Shown in pieces: positions 11,380 to 23,674 of a stretch of DNA of 64,000 nt. Under the pieces are notes generated by a model that was not told the origin of the DNA, searched no databases, and saw nothing but the letters and a program-made list of their open reading frames with translations. The stretch lies in contig OU744447.1 of assembly GCA_916610825.1 (NCBI GenBank), forward strand, positions 34,101,073-34,165,072, written 5' to 3'. The translations under genes and the position numbers were made by a program. The stretch comes from Haliclystus octoradiatus (Eukaryota; Cnidaria; Staurozoa; Stauromedusae; Haliclystidae). Numbering within the stretch: position 1 is the stretch's first letter; each line of letters starts with the position of its first letter.

Positions 11380-11699
11380 TGCGTATCTTCTGCTTCTAGT
11401 GATTGTTGTTCTTATTAGTCGAATTAACTTCCCGCGAGTGCCCCCCTTATGCGATTGGTGTATCCCTAAGCAACGGGTACCATCGAACGTCACAATCACA
11501 TCGAATGATCGGCCTACAAGTCGTGTCGAATGATTTGATGCAGAAAATGTTGCAGAACGTATCGAAACGAAAACAGAAATTTAATTAACAGTAATTGCTA
11601 CGAAAACGGTACATCGTCAACAGTATAACCGTTTACATTTATAGTGCACTATATATTAACCATCAAGCTATACATTTGTACACTGCCGCCGCAACCTAG

Positions 11700-12047
11700 A
11701 TATGGATTTTATAATAATCAAAATATCAATAGCAATAGAAAACTCAAGTAACGTATATTCAAATTTCAATCTTTATTGCTTCAAACAATAACGTAACAAT
11801 AACCAATAAAATATATAACCTTAATACAGAATATCCTTTCAGCAACTTCTAAATAAACTCAATAATATAAATGTCAATACCAAACTCTTTAATCATAATC
11901 ACGTCTTGTCTTATCAAACTCTAAAACATACTGATCACTTGCAAACTTAATCTACCACACCCAGAAATGCTTCGTTAACAAATAAACAGGAACTAACGCC
12001 TAGTGCAAACATCATTACTAAATAAGGTAACAATTCAAAATCACACA
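11700..12047 (-). mobile_element. Solo LTR of the Ty3/Gypsy-like element
   Basis: A 348-bp LTR with the same ends position as the full elements in units 2-4 and the same 5-bp target CCTAG on each side (11695-11699, 12048-12052). Its diagnostic bases match the 5' LTR of the full elements. The outermost six bases at the left edge differ from all other LTR copies and copy the flanking ATATGG instead. This is a fossil remnant of the same ancestral insertion. Confidence 0.88.
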
Positions 12048-12373
12048 CCTAGATATGGATATACAGAATGTACGATGAAATCATCATATAATTATATAGC
12101 TACCAAGGAGTAGATACAATCGCATATGCATGGAATGCCTTTAAAGGAGCAAAAATGACCGGCAGGCACTAAGCACTTAGGATCACGTGCATGTTTATTG
12201 TTTATAACACAATGTTCATTGTTGACATGAATTTATAACAAATTAGGCCTGCGTATAACAATAGTTTCAAAGCAAGACCGTTGAATTACGCTAAGCATAA
12301 ATTCAACTTGAGCTCGCAGCGGTCGCCGGTCAATTTTTCCCCTTTAAAATTATTATTTCTAATTCATCTATAT

Positions 12374-13660
12374 TCATCGCTGCGTTGAAATGAGGGTCGG
12401 GATAGAATGAGGCTAGTTCAGTTATTCCACGGTCATTCAATCGAGCTCTGCAAACGTGCATCTACGTGAATATAGTATTAAAGATCCCATCCTTTCGTCC
12501 AACTTGGATCAACGCATTTAAAAGTATGAACACCAATAACTGGTTAAAGGCTTGCATTGTCGTGAAATGCAAATCAAATTATCCATTAGGGATATTACTA
12601 TCTATAAGACGTCCATGTTTATTGAAGCTATAGACGAGGTTGACGCATAGAGGCTAACCATAGACATAATAGATATAGACTGCTGATGACGTTCGAAAGC
12701 GGGCTTAAAACGTAGCACCTATGGGGATCCATAATGGCTGACACATGCTCCCAAAGTGGCGGGAAAAGCTGTGATTTGACCCGATATTGTTGTTAGAAAA
12801 TAAAAGAATAGATGAGCCAGATTATTTCGAGCTACTTTTAAATCAACTAAATATGATTGTATTTAACAGGTTTGTTGTGCATCACTCAATTTCGAATCAA
12901 ATCCGCTTAATTATTTTATCAAATTTTCACTGAAATATCCCAATTTTGTAAGTAGGAATATCGCTGCATTTGTAACAATAAGACATCAAAATTTCAGAGT
13001 TTGCTCAGATTTAACATGTATTAATCATCCAAGATGTATTTACCGGACAAGGTTCATGTTTACTGCTGGTTACAGCATGGTTACAGCAAAGCACAGGACG
13101 CAGAATGAGCGTAGAAAAGTTGATATTGAAACAATAACAATCAAATTCCAATAATGCTACGAAGAATATTCAAATATAATTCACCAAATATCCAAATATT
13201 TTACACCCCATAGTGACAATAGTTATAAAAGTCTAAGATTGATGAAGATAGCCACAAATTAAGCCTCATAACCAGCAGTACCATCGCAAAACAAGCGTAG
13301 CGGATACCAATTAATATAAAATATGCAAATTTTTATTATAATCAATGTTTCCGTAGCATTAAAACCATATTAAAAATGTTCAAAAGCAAGAGAAATAGAT
13401 ATATGCAGCGATTTAAATCAATCCAAACACTTTGTGTTCACTTCAAATACCAAATTGTATTGGAATTTTGACTTTTGCGGTCAGTTTACAACATACAACT
13501 GTAACTTTTGGGCGCATGTGTCTACCATTTTGGCTGCCCATGAGTGCCACGCGTCACGTGACCCCATCAGCGGTCTAAATCTATTATGTCTATATGATCT
13601 ACCCCCACTTTCATGGAGAAGGACCACAAATCACTATTTAGTAATTATAACTTGTATCTA
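12374..13660. repeat. Nested dispersed repeat, unit 1
   Basis: The outer parts (about 12374-12464 and 13600-13660) match one continuous ~170-bp repeat at 56459-56627. Between them sits a 1,135-bp insertion bounded by TA. That insertion is made of the ~190-bp block also found inverted at 2653-2841, followed by a ~943-bp piece (12657-13599) whose ends are imperfect ~100-bp inverted repeats (ATAGACATAATAGAT and GACACATGC-CCCAAA words on both sides). A mobile element inserted into another repeat is the simplest reading. Equivalent segments: about 23584-24873, 34798-36087 and 46012-47301. Confidence 0.78.
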
Positions 13661-14650
13661 TATCTAAATCCAATAATCAGGCCAATAAAATACATGTTAT
13701 GCCTTTCTATAATATATAATGTGATCACAAGATAGCGAAACACAATAGCAACCATTGTAATGAATAACAATAAACTTTTCATTGATTATGTTTAATTATT
13801 TCTCATGTGGGGTTGTTTCTCATTCCTTTGTTTGAACAGAAATTCAAGCAAGGGTTTGCCTCTAGAAAATATGAGACGTCTCTCTCACACACTGAACAAA
13901 ATCAAGGGCTAAAGAACGCAGCATGTGGTGAACATTTCAGTTTTAATAAACATTTTCAAGTTTTGATTGTTGCTATGGAAATATCAATTTGAGACCGAAA
14001 TACCTACGAATTCAGATTCTGATGTAGCCACTTAAATGTTCCTTGGATTTGATTATTAAGGTACTCGGCGAGCCTAACCTATAATAACAGATTGCATTTC
14101 ACATTGTTCTTGCAGCAGAATGACGTGCCTTAATAACTTAATGTGGAGGATTCTCGCAAACATCATGAAATACGATTGAAATACCTGCAGGAACGGTTTC
14201 TAGGATTTTCCATGGCAGGTGCACAGAGATTTGAGTGACATTTTGAATAGTGCAGACGAAAACCATGGTAAACAGTTATAAAAACACTGCATAGATAGTG
14301 TAATACATCAACCGTAAAACATGAGTCAGATCAAATTACCATAACGCATATAATTAAATACTTTGGTCTGCACACGACGGCAGTGACCAAAAAATCAGAC
14401 TAATCATTTCTTTATATGGTCTTTAGACTATTAGAATTATGGCTAGACATGTCATCAAACAGATGACACGTCAATGAAATATTTCAGATATTGATTATAA
14501 TTAAATTAATAGATCGCATCATTTATACTACCTATGTGTTTCAGCTATTGCTACTATATTTATTAAATTTACAATATTATGCAAACATGAAGGATAGATT
14601 TTTGCAGTTGAAGAAATTAAACTAGTGAAATAGCGACGAAGTAGCGATCA

Positions 14651-14660
14651 AATATTTATA
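14651..14660 (+). promoter_or_regulatory. Candidate TATA box of secreted-protein gene, unit 1
   Basis: AATATTTATAAG-type TATA element 167 bp before the chosen ATG, leaving room for a ~130-nt leader. The same sequence is present in units 2-4, including the diverged unit 4. Assignment is by sequence and position only. Confidence 0.4.
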
Positions 14661-14826
14661 AGTTGTTGCCTCGCAATACTAGAAATAAACTCAGAAAACT
14701 TGAATGTTGAAGAATGGAAACGCGACTAGAACAATCAAATGTCTCTCTGACGTGCTTTGGAAGCAGATGGTGTATTTCAATATTCTCGCTAGTTCTAGAA
14801 GTTCGATTTATCAATTATCAAGCAAC

Positions 14827-15919
14827 ATGGGAGAACAGAAAACAGTGTTGATGCTGAAATGGATTGCTTTTTCAGTTCTGGTTCATCTGGAATCGTGTAA
14901 CGGTGACCCAACATGTCAGTTTCCCTACCAGAAGACGGATGGTGAATATTTTGAGTCGAAGGAAGAAAAGTTTTTCACTGCAAATTCTTTCAAAAACCAT
15001 TCAAACATCTCGATTGGAAAATGTTCCATGATATTTAGTGCAGAAGCGAAAGCTAAATCAATGAATGTTGTCGGGGTGAATCACAGAAATGTATCGTGTC
15101 AATTATTCGATAAGAAAGTTAATGATCATATTAAAGGAGAAGGAATTTTAATTAACAAGGAAGGCTCTATATATTATGAAAAAGTTGAAAGTGAGTAACT
15201 ATGCATTTGTTGATATGTAGCTAGGGTACACCTGGTTACCATGGCTATATGCTAAGCACCCCCCGTATAGGATCGAAAAGACACTTCTTACAACACTTCT
15301 TGCTAAATGAAAGTTTTATAATAGAAGCATTCCTATAAATACAAATTCGACAATCTAAGTGTATTTTCCAGATTTTAATTTTCAATAGATTGATGCATGA
15401 TTACATTCTTTTGCATTTTAAATCGAATCAAAGTATATTTTACTTTCTAAAAGAAGAATAATATTTTTTGTTTTAGACTTCGTGAAGGCAGCTCCATCTC
15501 CAATCAACGTTGAAAGCAAAGGTGAGAGACCAGGAACATTTACTTTTCAATTACAAACAGGATTGTACAAGATCAAGTTAAATCACTTGACTGGTGGATT
15601 AATTTGCAACGATAACTATTTAATTAAAATGCCATTTGGATGCTACTCTGGGTCTGGCCCAAACGCAAATAACCTGATGCTTGTGAAAGGCTTTCGTGGT
15701 GATGTTATTGCACAACGAGATGAATTTGATGAATTTGAAGGTGATGGTGTAACAACGTCGTATTTAGCCACTTCCAGTTGCTTTTTGTTGGATCAAGATT
15801 CGACATATTCATTATGGTATAGATCCGACTTCAAAAATCATTACGAAGGGGATAACTCTGGTAAATCGTCATTTGAATTGTTCGTGGGACTCTCTGAACA
15901 AAATAATAACTGCATTTAA
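14827..15919 (+). CDS. Secreted PAN/apple-like protein, copy 1 (two exons)
   Basis: Exon 1 is 14827-15190 and exon 2 is 15477-15919. The 286-bp intron begins GTGAGT and ends TTTTGTTTTAG, and the joined frame encodes 268 aa. Residues 1-26 form a signal peptide (Lys/Leu-rich start, hydrophobic WIAFSVLV, then SCNG). Residues 27-121 hold three cysteines and the pattern SIGKCSMIF...VGVNHRNVSCQLFD, resembling invertebrate PAN/apple modules, and end IYYEKVES. Residues 122-268 form a second domain I do not recognise, with Cys165, Cys177 and Cys222 and the aromatic segment YSLWYRSDF. No membrane anchor is seen, so it should be secreted. An ATG at 14704 is in frame, but unit 4 has a stop between the two, so the inner ATG before the signal peptide was chosen. 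The stop codon lies inside the first minisatellite repeat. Ligand and role are unknown. Confidence 0.8.
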
Positions 15920-16221
15920 TACAGCATTTGATATTGATAATAACAATTATCTTGTAACAAACAAAATAATAACTGCATTTAATACAGCATTTGATATTGA
16001 TAATAACAATTATCTTGGCAAACAAAATAATAACTGCATTTAATACAGCATTTGATATTGATAGTAACAATTATCTTGTAGCAAATAAAATAATAACTGC
16101 ATTTAATACAGCATTTGATATTGATAATAACAATTATCTTGTAACAAACAAAAAAATAACTGCATTTAATACAGCATTTGATATTGATAGTAACAATTAT
16201 CTTGTAGCAAATAAAATAATA
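15897..16221. repeat. 63-bp minisatellite, ~5 copies, unit 1
   Basis: Copies of a ~63-bp unit (AATAATAACTGCATTTAATACAGC... TTATCTTGTAACAAAC). The first copy encodes the last residues (QNNNCI) and stop of the upstream gene. Variant copies read GTAGCAAATAAAATAAT and so supply AATAAA, a possible polyadenylation signal, in units 1-3. It ends where unit 2 begins. Confidence 0.93.
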
Positions 16222-18080
16222 AATTTCAGACCATTGTGTAGGGTTCAGATTCAGATAAAACTACATAGTTAAATTATGTTTGATCGTATATTATATAGAG
16301 TGCTGCTGACCCTACAAGGGTTACAAGGAAGGAGGGAGATTACATATTACAGTTGATTATTTACTGGTAGAGAACGATGTGATAAACGGTAGTTACAAAC
16401 ACACCACTATAATTGCGCCATACACACATTGTGAATGATTGCTACAGCAGAAATTAGGAATGACCTTCTTGTATAGCCGACGCAGATCTGAACAGCACTT
16501 GACATTCCATATCTGCAGACCATTATTGGCAATCGAAATGATACGATTCCACCAACTACTCTGTTTGGCTCCCAGAATTGTGAATGTAGCATAATGTAGC
16601 ATACTGTTGAATAGTATATCTATATATGATATTAGTAACACTACCAACACCAAAACCATGAACATATAAATAAGTGAAAGCCACAAATCTTTAAATTTTT
16701 TGAAAAATTTTTAAAAAATGTTTCTTGCAGTTCAACTAACAACTACAATCAGCTACAACTCTGGATTAATTTATGATGGTTGGGTGGTCTTCTATTGGTG
16801 GATTCAAGTTGAAAATAATTGTTGCAATATACTAGTAACTAAATTGGTCAATGTATCTGTATAAATATCAGGCTCGTTTGAAAGTCACATAATATTGTTC
16901 TATATAGGCGATAAAAAGTTCAGACTGCAGTATAGATGTATAGAGATTACTGCGTATGAAATGAATGGGATTTTGGATTGCCCAGTCTATCTCAGAAGTA
17001 GGCCTACAGTAACGTAGCGTTGATTTTTGTGAGTTGATGTTGCGTTTAACGTTGACCCAGGTTTTGACACAGACAGGACAAATGACTTATATTATGGAGA
17101 GAAGTACCATGATTCGAGAAAAAATGTTTTTGTTGTTCTTGCTACAGCTATGATGAACACAGATATTTATGATGCACGAAGGGAGGGATTTAGTTGTGTA
17201 ATTCTGTCGATAGCGTACATATATTGTTGTATATATTTGGAATAATGATATATTGAAGAGTTGGAAGTACTTTGATATAGCGAATTAATTGCATAGAAAT
17301 CCATATGATTCTCAAATTTCGATCTGAAGGACTCATTTTGATACGTTTATGTCATGAATAACTAAACTGAATCAGTACTCTGCCGGCCTACTGCAAATCA
17401 ATAGGCACAGCATGCACATCACAAGGCCTGCATTTGAACATTTACTTCTGTACAATGCCCAACCACCTGGTTGTAGTGACCACGTTTGCCATACCTTCGA
17501 AAGGCAGCTATGTATTCCAATGTATTTCTGGAAATTGTGTTCGTAAGTTGTCTACTACGTCGCTGCATGCATGGTCATTGCTAAGTTTTAATTTTTCCTT
17601 TTCGCTTTCAGGAAGTTTGTTTGGATGTGTATTTCTGCGCAATCTCAGCTGCCTTATTCATAAACGCTTCCGAAGAATATCTGATTACTGTTGTCTTTGT
17701 CTGTAGTCTCCATTTTTATTTGTTTTCCCCTCTCAGCAACCTATTTCTACTCAAGGTTTGATGAGTATCTTCTGCTTCTAGTGATTGTTGTTCTTATTAG
17801 TCGAATTAACTACCCGCGAGTGCCGCCCTTATGCGATTGGCGTATCCCTAAGCAACGGGTACCATCGAACGTCACAATCACATCGAATGATCGGCCTACA
17901 AGTCGTGTCGAATGATTTGATGCAGAAAATGTTGCAGAACGTATCAAAACGAAAACAGAAACTTAATTAACAGTAATTGCTACGAAAACGGTACATCGTC
18001 AACAGTATAACCGTTTACATTTATAGTGCACTATATATTAACCATCAAGTATACATTTGTACACTGCCGCCGCAACCTAG

Positions 18081-21000
18081 TTTAAGATTTTATAATAATC
18101 AAAATATCAATAGCAATAGAAAACTCAAGTAACCTATATTCAAATTTCAATCTTTATTCCTTCTAACAATAACGTAACAATAACCAATAAAATATATAAC
18201 CTTAATACAGAATATCCTTTCAGCAACTACTAAATAAACTCAATAATATAAATGTCAATACCAAACTCTTTAATCATAATCACGTCTTCTCTTATCAAAC
18301 TCTAAAACATACTGATCACTTGCAAACTAAATCTACCACACCCAGACATGCTTCGTTAACAAATAAACAGGAACTAACGCCTAGTGCAAACACTATTACT
18401 AAATAAGGTAACAATTCAAAATCACACACTTCCCCAAGATTTATAATCTACAAAGTACAAAAGTAAATATCAACTATCAATTATTTATCAAAATCTTTAC
18501 AATACTCAAATCTCTATATAATTAAGTAGAATAGTCATCTAACCATAATGGACGACGTCGAACACGTCTTACACGAATATTATTTTCTTCTTCAGGTTGA
18601 GTTGCAGAATCATCAGAATAATCAGAATAAACATTATTGTTTAATTCTTGATCATCTATTATATCATTGTCAATACTTATAGACGTCTCTTGACGATGAT
18701 GCAAATGCGATACATGCCTTTGATTTACTACACCATTAGTTTCAACATTTACTTTCTGAGAAGTCAATTGTTCTACAACTTTTCCAGGTTTCCAATTAGT
18801 AGAACAGCGTACATGAATATCTGGTTTTACCCATACTAAATCACCAACAGTAAAACGTACTTGAAAATCATTAACTATAATTTCAGGGTTAACAGGTTGT
18901 AATCTACTCTTATAATTATATATAGCATTTGCTGGCGATAATTTTCCATATGAACTCACATGATTATATCAGTAAACGGAATCAATTACACCTTTTCTAG
19001 TACGTGAAGCTCTTGATTTGATCGTGCGATGATTTCGTTCAATTATCCCATTACCATTTGGACGATATGCTGCTCTCGGTCTTACAATTATATTCCATTT
19101 CTTAGAAAATTCATTAAATGCACGAGATTTAAAGGTACTAAAATTGTCCAAAAGAATTTCATTAGGTGCACCTCTTTCTGAAAAGATCGAAGTCAATTGT
19201 GCTAAAATTTGTACATCACCTTCGTTTTTAATTTTTCGCCATATACAAAAGCGAGATGGACCACAATCAATCATAGTCAAATACTTCTTATTATCATATT
19301 TAGCAACATCAATTGCAACGCGTTTCCAATTTTCAGGAACTGACAATTCTCCTTTATCCCATTGTACAGAACCAGGATCTATTGAGTTACAAGCATCACA
19401 GGTTGACATTACTTTACTTAATATTGCGTTTGATACATATACATTAAGTAACTCTGCTAAACATTTAGTTTGTTGACGACCACCATGAAAAAGTTCATGC
19501 ACTTCGCGTAACTTATAAACTTGGTCATCTTGAACTGTCACACATGACGTCACAGTTTTAATATTAGTAGTCCAATGATGAGGCACACGAGTTAAAACAT
19601 CTGCTAAATTTGCTGCCGATGGTACCAACTCTAGCTTTAAATCAATGCAATATTCTAACATAATATTTTTGATAATTTCTAAGCGACGGCGTATCAACCT
19701 TTCATTTACCGCTTTTGTCTTTAGTCTCTCTTTCCCTGATAAACAATTTGTAATCCAACCATACGTTATAGCAGAGTCTGTCTTAATTAACATCTCTTTT
19801 CTATTCCAGGATATACATAAATTAATTCCTTTGATAACAGCATCAAGCTCTGCCATATTAAAATGAGCATTATCTTTACGTAACCAAGACGCATCTTCCA
19901 CAATAACACCGTCAATTTGTAATACAACATCAATCGCTAGAGAACTTGCATCACACCAAATAACAGTACAACCAGATGAATTTACATTCCATTTCCCATG
20001 TACAGGATCGTTCTTTTTAATTCTAGTAATTAAATCAAGTAATAAAGAACGAATATTGGCTGGTATAATTTCATCCCAATTAACATCAATAGATAATCTT
20101 TTTACATAACTACATGCGACCCGCATCCAATTACACACAGGGTATATTCCAGTAATTTTGCCGCATAACGAATATAATTGTCTTTTAGTTAAATTAATAA
20201 AATCTTTATCATGTAAAAATTCTAACGTAGTGGATCTTTCCCAAAATAACTCATTCCTTTCCGAACGTTGAACATTCAATCCTAACACACGAGTAGGAGC
20301 AACAGAAGAAAATGATTCAATTGGTTTAGCATATAACCCATCACGTTTTAAATGATCATAAACAAAATTAGGTGAAACAATCGCGTTGTCCACACAAATA
20401 TCATCAATATAAGAATCAATGCCACGAGCATTTAACGATAATACATGCCACGATCATTTAACGATAATACATAATTCAAAATCTTTGACCTAATTAAAGG
20501 CGCAACATTTAAACCAAATCCAAGCCGTGTTAAACCATACAATTTTCCATTATGTGCAATAGTCTGATATCGCCATAATTCTTCATCAATACGTAATTGC
20601 AAATAAGCATCTTTTAAATCAATGATTGAACAATTTTCACTTTTCTGTCGCCAATTACGTATTTTATCACAACAAACATCACTAGCACCAGAAAATACAT
20701 TGACATAATTATTCAATTCGCGGAAATCAAATACGGGACGAAGTTTACCCTTATTTTCATTTACTACAGCAAACATTGGTATTAACGCACATCGCTAACC
20801 CATTTTCTCTACATCATACGGAACTAAATAATCTTTATCAATCCATTCTTGTAACTTTTCATTAAATATAGTCTTTCGCTCTATATCCATTGGATAAACA
20901 TCAATAGTATTATTAATTACATCAGGAGGCTTATTATCAGCCCATTTCCATTTCACACTCCAATAGTCACCATTAAAAATAGCAGAAAAATTATCATCAT

Positions 21001-23257
21001 CTACTTTAATAGAATCACAATCAGCAACACAATTTATAGGTTTTGGCAAAGAACCAGAATACGATACTTCCGTAACATTGTTCAATACTGGCTTACCGCT
21101 ATCAGATATCGTTAATCCTCCACATTTTGTAATAAAATCCATACCACAAATAATATCAAAACCAGATAATAACTTATCCACTATTAAACACTTTAACTGC
21201 ACCAATTTAGCAGAAATACGTAAATCAACCAAAGACTCGCCAACCACAGAAACTCTTGAACCATTCATCATACTTATTTGTTTAAATGAATTATTAATAC
21301 TATTTCGAACAATGAAATTATGCAGTACGACAGTTTGCGAACAACCAGTATCAATCAATGCAGTTACATTTTTACCATTAACAGTCAAATTCACCACAGG
21401 TAAACATTTTACTGTTGTGGGGTCACGGTTAGCCTGCGCGCAGACCCAAATCTTGTTTTTATGATTAGTAGGTCTGCATAATATCGACAGAAAGCTTGCG
21501 CTGGACTGAATTAGGGGGAGTGGCAGAAACGTGAGAAATCTATTGTTTGTCTATTGTTCATCAGCCAATCGCTAGCGAGTTCTCCAAAACTAGAACCAGA
21601 ACATGATTGGTCGATAAATATAAGTTCTTGACGCATTCCTTTTCAAGTAAAACGTCGTTCTTCTTCGATAAAATCATTGGCTTGTGTTCGTTTTTCAGTT
21701 TTGTACGAGGGAGACCTCAGACTTTTTTATTCAACACAGACTTTTTGTAATTATGTTTGTAGTAAAATGAACATAGTGTATTGACGAAAACGATTTCTTG
21801 TTGTAATTATTAATTTGCCTTTCACAGAGGACGGGACATGCTATTTTACTTGCAGCATCGACCAACAAAGACTTGATTTCAAGATACTGAAATTTATTTG
21901 GATTGTGTTTGAGTTCGTCGTAAAAGCCAATTTGTCATGGGTAATATCGAAAGAACAAATCATTGTATTAGATATAGAACGATTTAATCTCTGGATCTTG
22001 TTCACTGCGCCATGGCAATGGATTACAAAAATATTTCTTTACGAAGCTTTGTGAAGCTTTCTGTCGATATTACGCAGACCCTACTAATCATAAAAAAAAG
22101 ATTTGGGTCTGCGCGCAGGCTAGGTAACGGTAGGTTCCACAAAAAGCGACGCCACCGCAACCCCCTGAGCGTTTCCCGACAACCAACGACGACAACCGGA
22201 AGCAACATGTCCCTGTTCATTACACCGATAACACGTAACAACACCACCATTCTGTCGAGGAGGTATGTTATTTTGCCGACGATTCACATAAGAATTAGTT
22301 TGACCCCTATTTGTTGATCTCCGTGGACATACGTTTGCCAAATGTCCAACCATATTACAATTATAACATGTCCGTGTTTCATTCATCGCTGGTGACACAA
22401 TAACATCGTTTGATCTTGATCTCTCAGCTTCAATTAAAACTCTAGCCTTTGCGACAAGTAAAACATCAGTTTCAATAACCATCGATCTTAATTGAATATT
22501 AATATTATGAGGTAAACCGCAAACAAATGGCACACCAGGTGCCGTAATTCCAGCCAAAGCACACAACTTTTTAATTTCAGAATAATACGCATCGACTTTC
22601 TCTCCTTGTCGATATACACGATCTTTCAAATGGTCATACGCAGCAAACTTTGACAGTGAAAAGGCGTCCAACAAAGCATTCTTAATTCCAATCAAAGTTG
22701 CCTTATTTGCTGCTGGAAGTTCATTATACCCTAAAAAAGCTGGTCCTCGCAATAACAAAGGTACACTTGCAATTTTCTGTGCTTCTAAAAACGCTTTTAA
22801 ATCGGTAACAGCAATAAACCTCTCCCACCATTCAGCAGCGTGTCCATCTCCAGAGTAAGAACTGATCACATCGGTAATTTTAACTGAATTAGCCATCGGC
22901 CCGTTAGCTTGTAAGATTTTATAATAATCAAAATATCAATAGCAATAGAAAACTCAAGTAACGTATATTCAAATTTCAATCTTTATTGCTTCAAACAATA
23001 ACGTAACAATAACCAATAAAATATATAACCTTAATACAGAATATCCTTTCAGCAACTTCTAAATAAACTCAATAATATAAATGTCAATACCAAACTCTTT
23101 AATCATAATCACGTCTTCTCTTATCAAACTCTAAAACATACTGATCACTTGCAAACTAAATCTACCACACCCAGAAATGCTTCGTTAACAAATAAACAGG
23201 AACTAACGCCTAGTGCAAACATCATTACTAAATAAGGTAACAATTCAAAATCACACA
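18081..23257 (-). mobile_element. Ty3/Gypsy-like LTR retrotransposon, unit 2 (broken fossil)
   Basis: A 5,177-bp element on the minus strand with 348-bp LTRs (3' LTR 18081-18428, 5' LTR 22910-23257; TG...CA ends in the 5' LTR) and a 5-bp CCTAG target duplication. Parts in sense order: gag-like region with two CCHC zinc knuckles (about 22.2-22.9 kb), aspartic protease with DTG (near 21.35 kb), reverse transcriptase (about 20.4-20.8 kb, YIDD near 20.41 kb), RNase H (about 19.6-20.0 kb), integrase with H-H-C-C and D-D-E signatures (about 19.0-19.5 kb) and a C-terminal region (about 18.5-18.9 kb). A purine tract (GGGGAAG) adjoins the 3' LTR. No convincing primer-binding site was identified. It is broken: a 689-bp transposon sits inside it and there are about three other interruptions. 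The LTRs differ at ~8 of 348 sites (~2%), so the insertion is fairly young but older than the array amplification. Confidence 0.88.
21432..22120. mobile_element. 689-bp TIR element inside LTR element, unit 2
   Basis: The TIRs are ~65 bp and nearly identical (GCCTGCGCGCAGACCCAAAT... and its complement), flanked by TA on both sides (21430-21431, 22121-22122). The interior has short frames only and no transposase. It is a MITE-like, non-autonomous element with a TA target, inserted into the LTR element between the gag-like and protease regions. All three full LTR copies share it, so it arrived before the array was amplified. Confidence 0.9.
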
Positions 23258-23674
23258 CCTAGATATGGATATACAGAATGTACGATGAAATCATCATATA
23301 ATTATATAGCTACCAAGGAGTAGATACAATCGCATATGCATGGAATGCCTTTAAAGGAGCAAAAATGACCGGCAGGCACTAAGCACTTAGGATCACGTGC
23401 ATGTTTATTGTTTATAACACAATGTTCATTGTTGACATGAATTTATAACAAATTAGGCCTGCGTATAACAATAGTTTCAAAGCGAGACCGTTGAATTACG
23501 CTAAGCATAAATTCAACTTGAGCTCGCAGCGGTCGCCGGTCAATTTTTCCCCTTTAAAATTATTATTTCTAATTCATCTATATTCATCGCTGCGTTGAAA
23601 TGAGGGTCGGGATAGAATGAGGCTAGTTCAGTTATTCCACGGTCATTCAATCGAGCTCTGCAAACGTGCATCTA

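Larger units (their letters stand above)
9836..16221. repeat. Array unit 1 (6.4 kb, solo-LTR version)
   Basis: First of four tandem units. Homology begins at AATTTCAGACCATTG, right after unique flank. Left of about 13.6 kb it shows scattered differences and small indels against units 2-4. Right of that it matches units 2 and 3 almost exactly. It is ~4,827 bp shorter than units 2 and 3, close to the 4,829 bp expected for loss of an LTR-element interior plus one LTR. Confidence 0.92.

Noticed and set aside
14704-14826. Upstream ATG as the start of the secreted-protein gene
   Set aside because: It would place 41 residues before a clean signal peptide, and unit 4 has an in-frame stop between this ATG and the inner one.
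15897-16221. CRISPR-like regular repeats
   Set aside because: The units are contiguous with no unique spacers, and the context is animal DNA, so this is a minisatellite.
18500-23000. Plus-strand frames overlapping the LTR elements
   Set aside because: They are shadows of the minus-strand element, and the frame at 22012-22317 straddles the MITE boundary.
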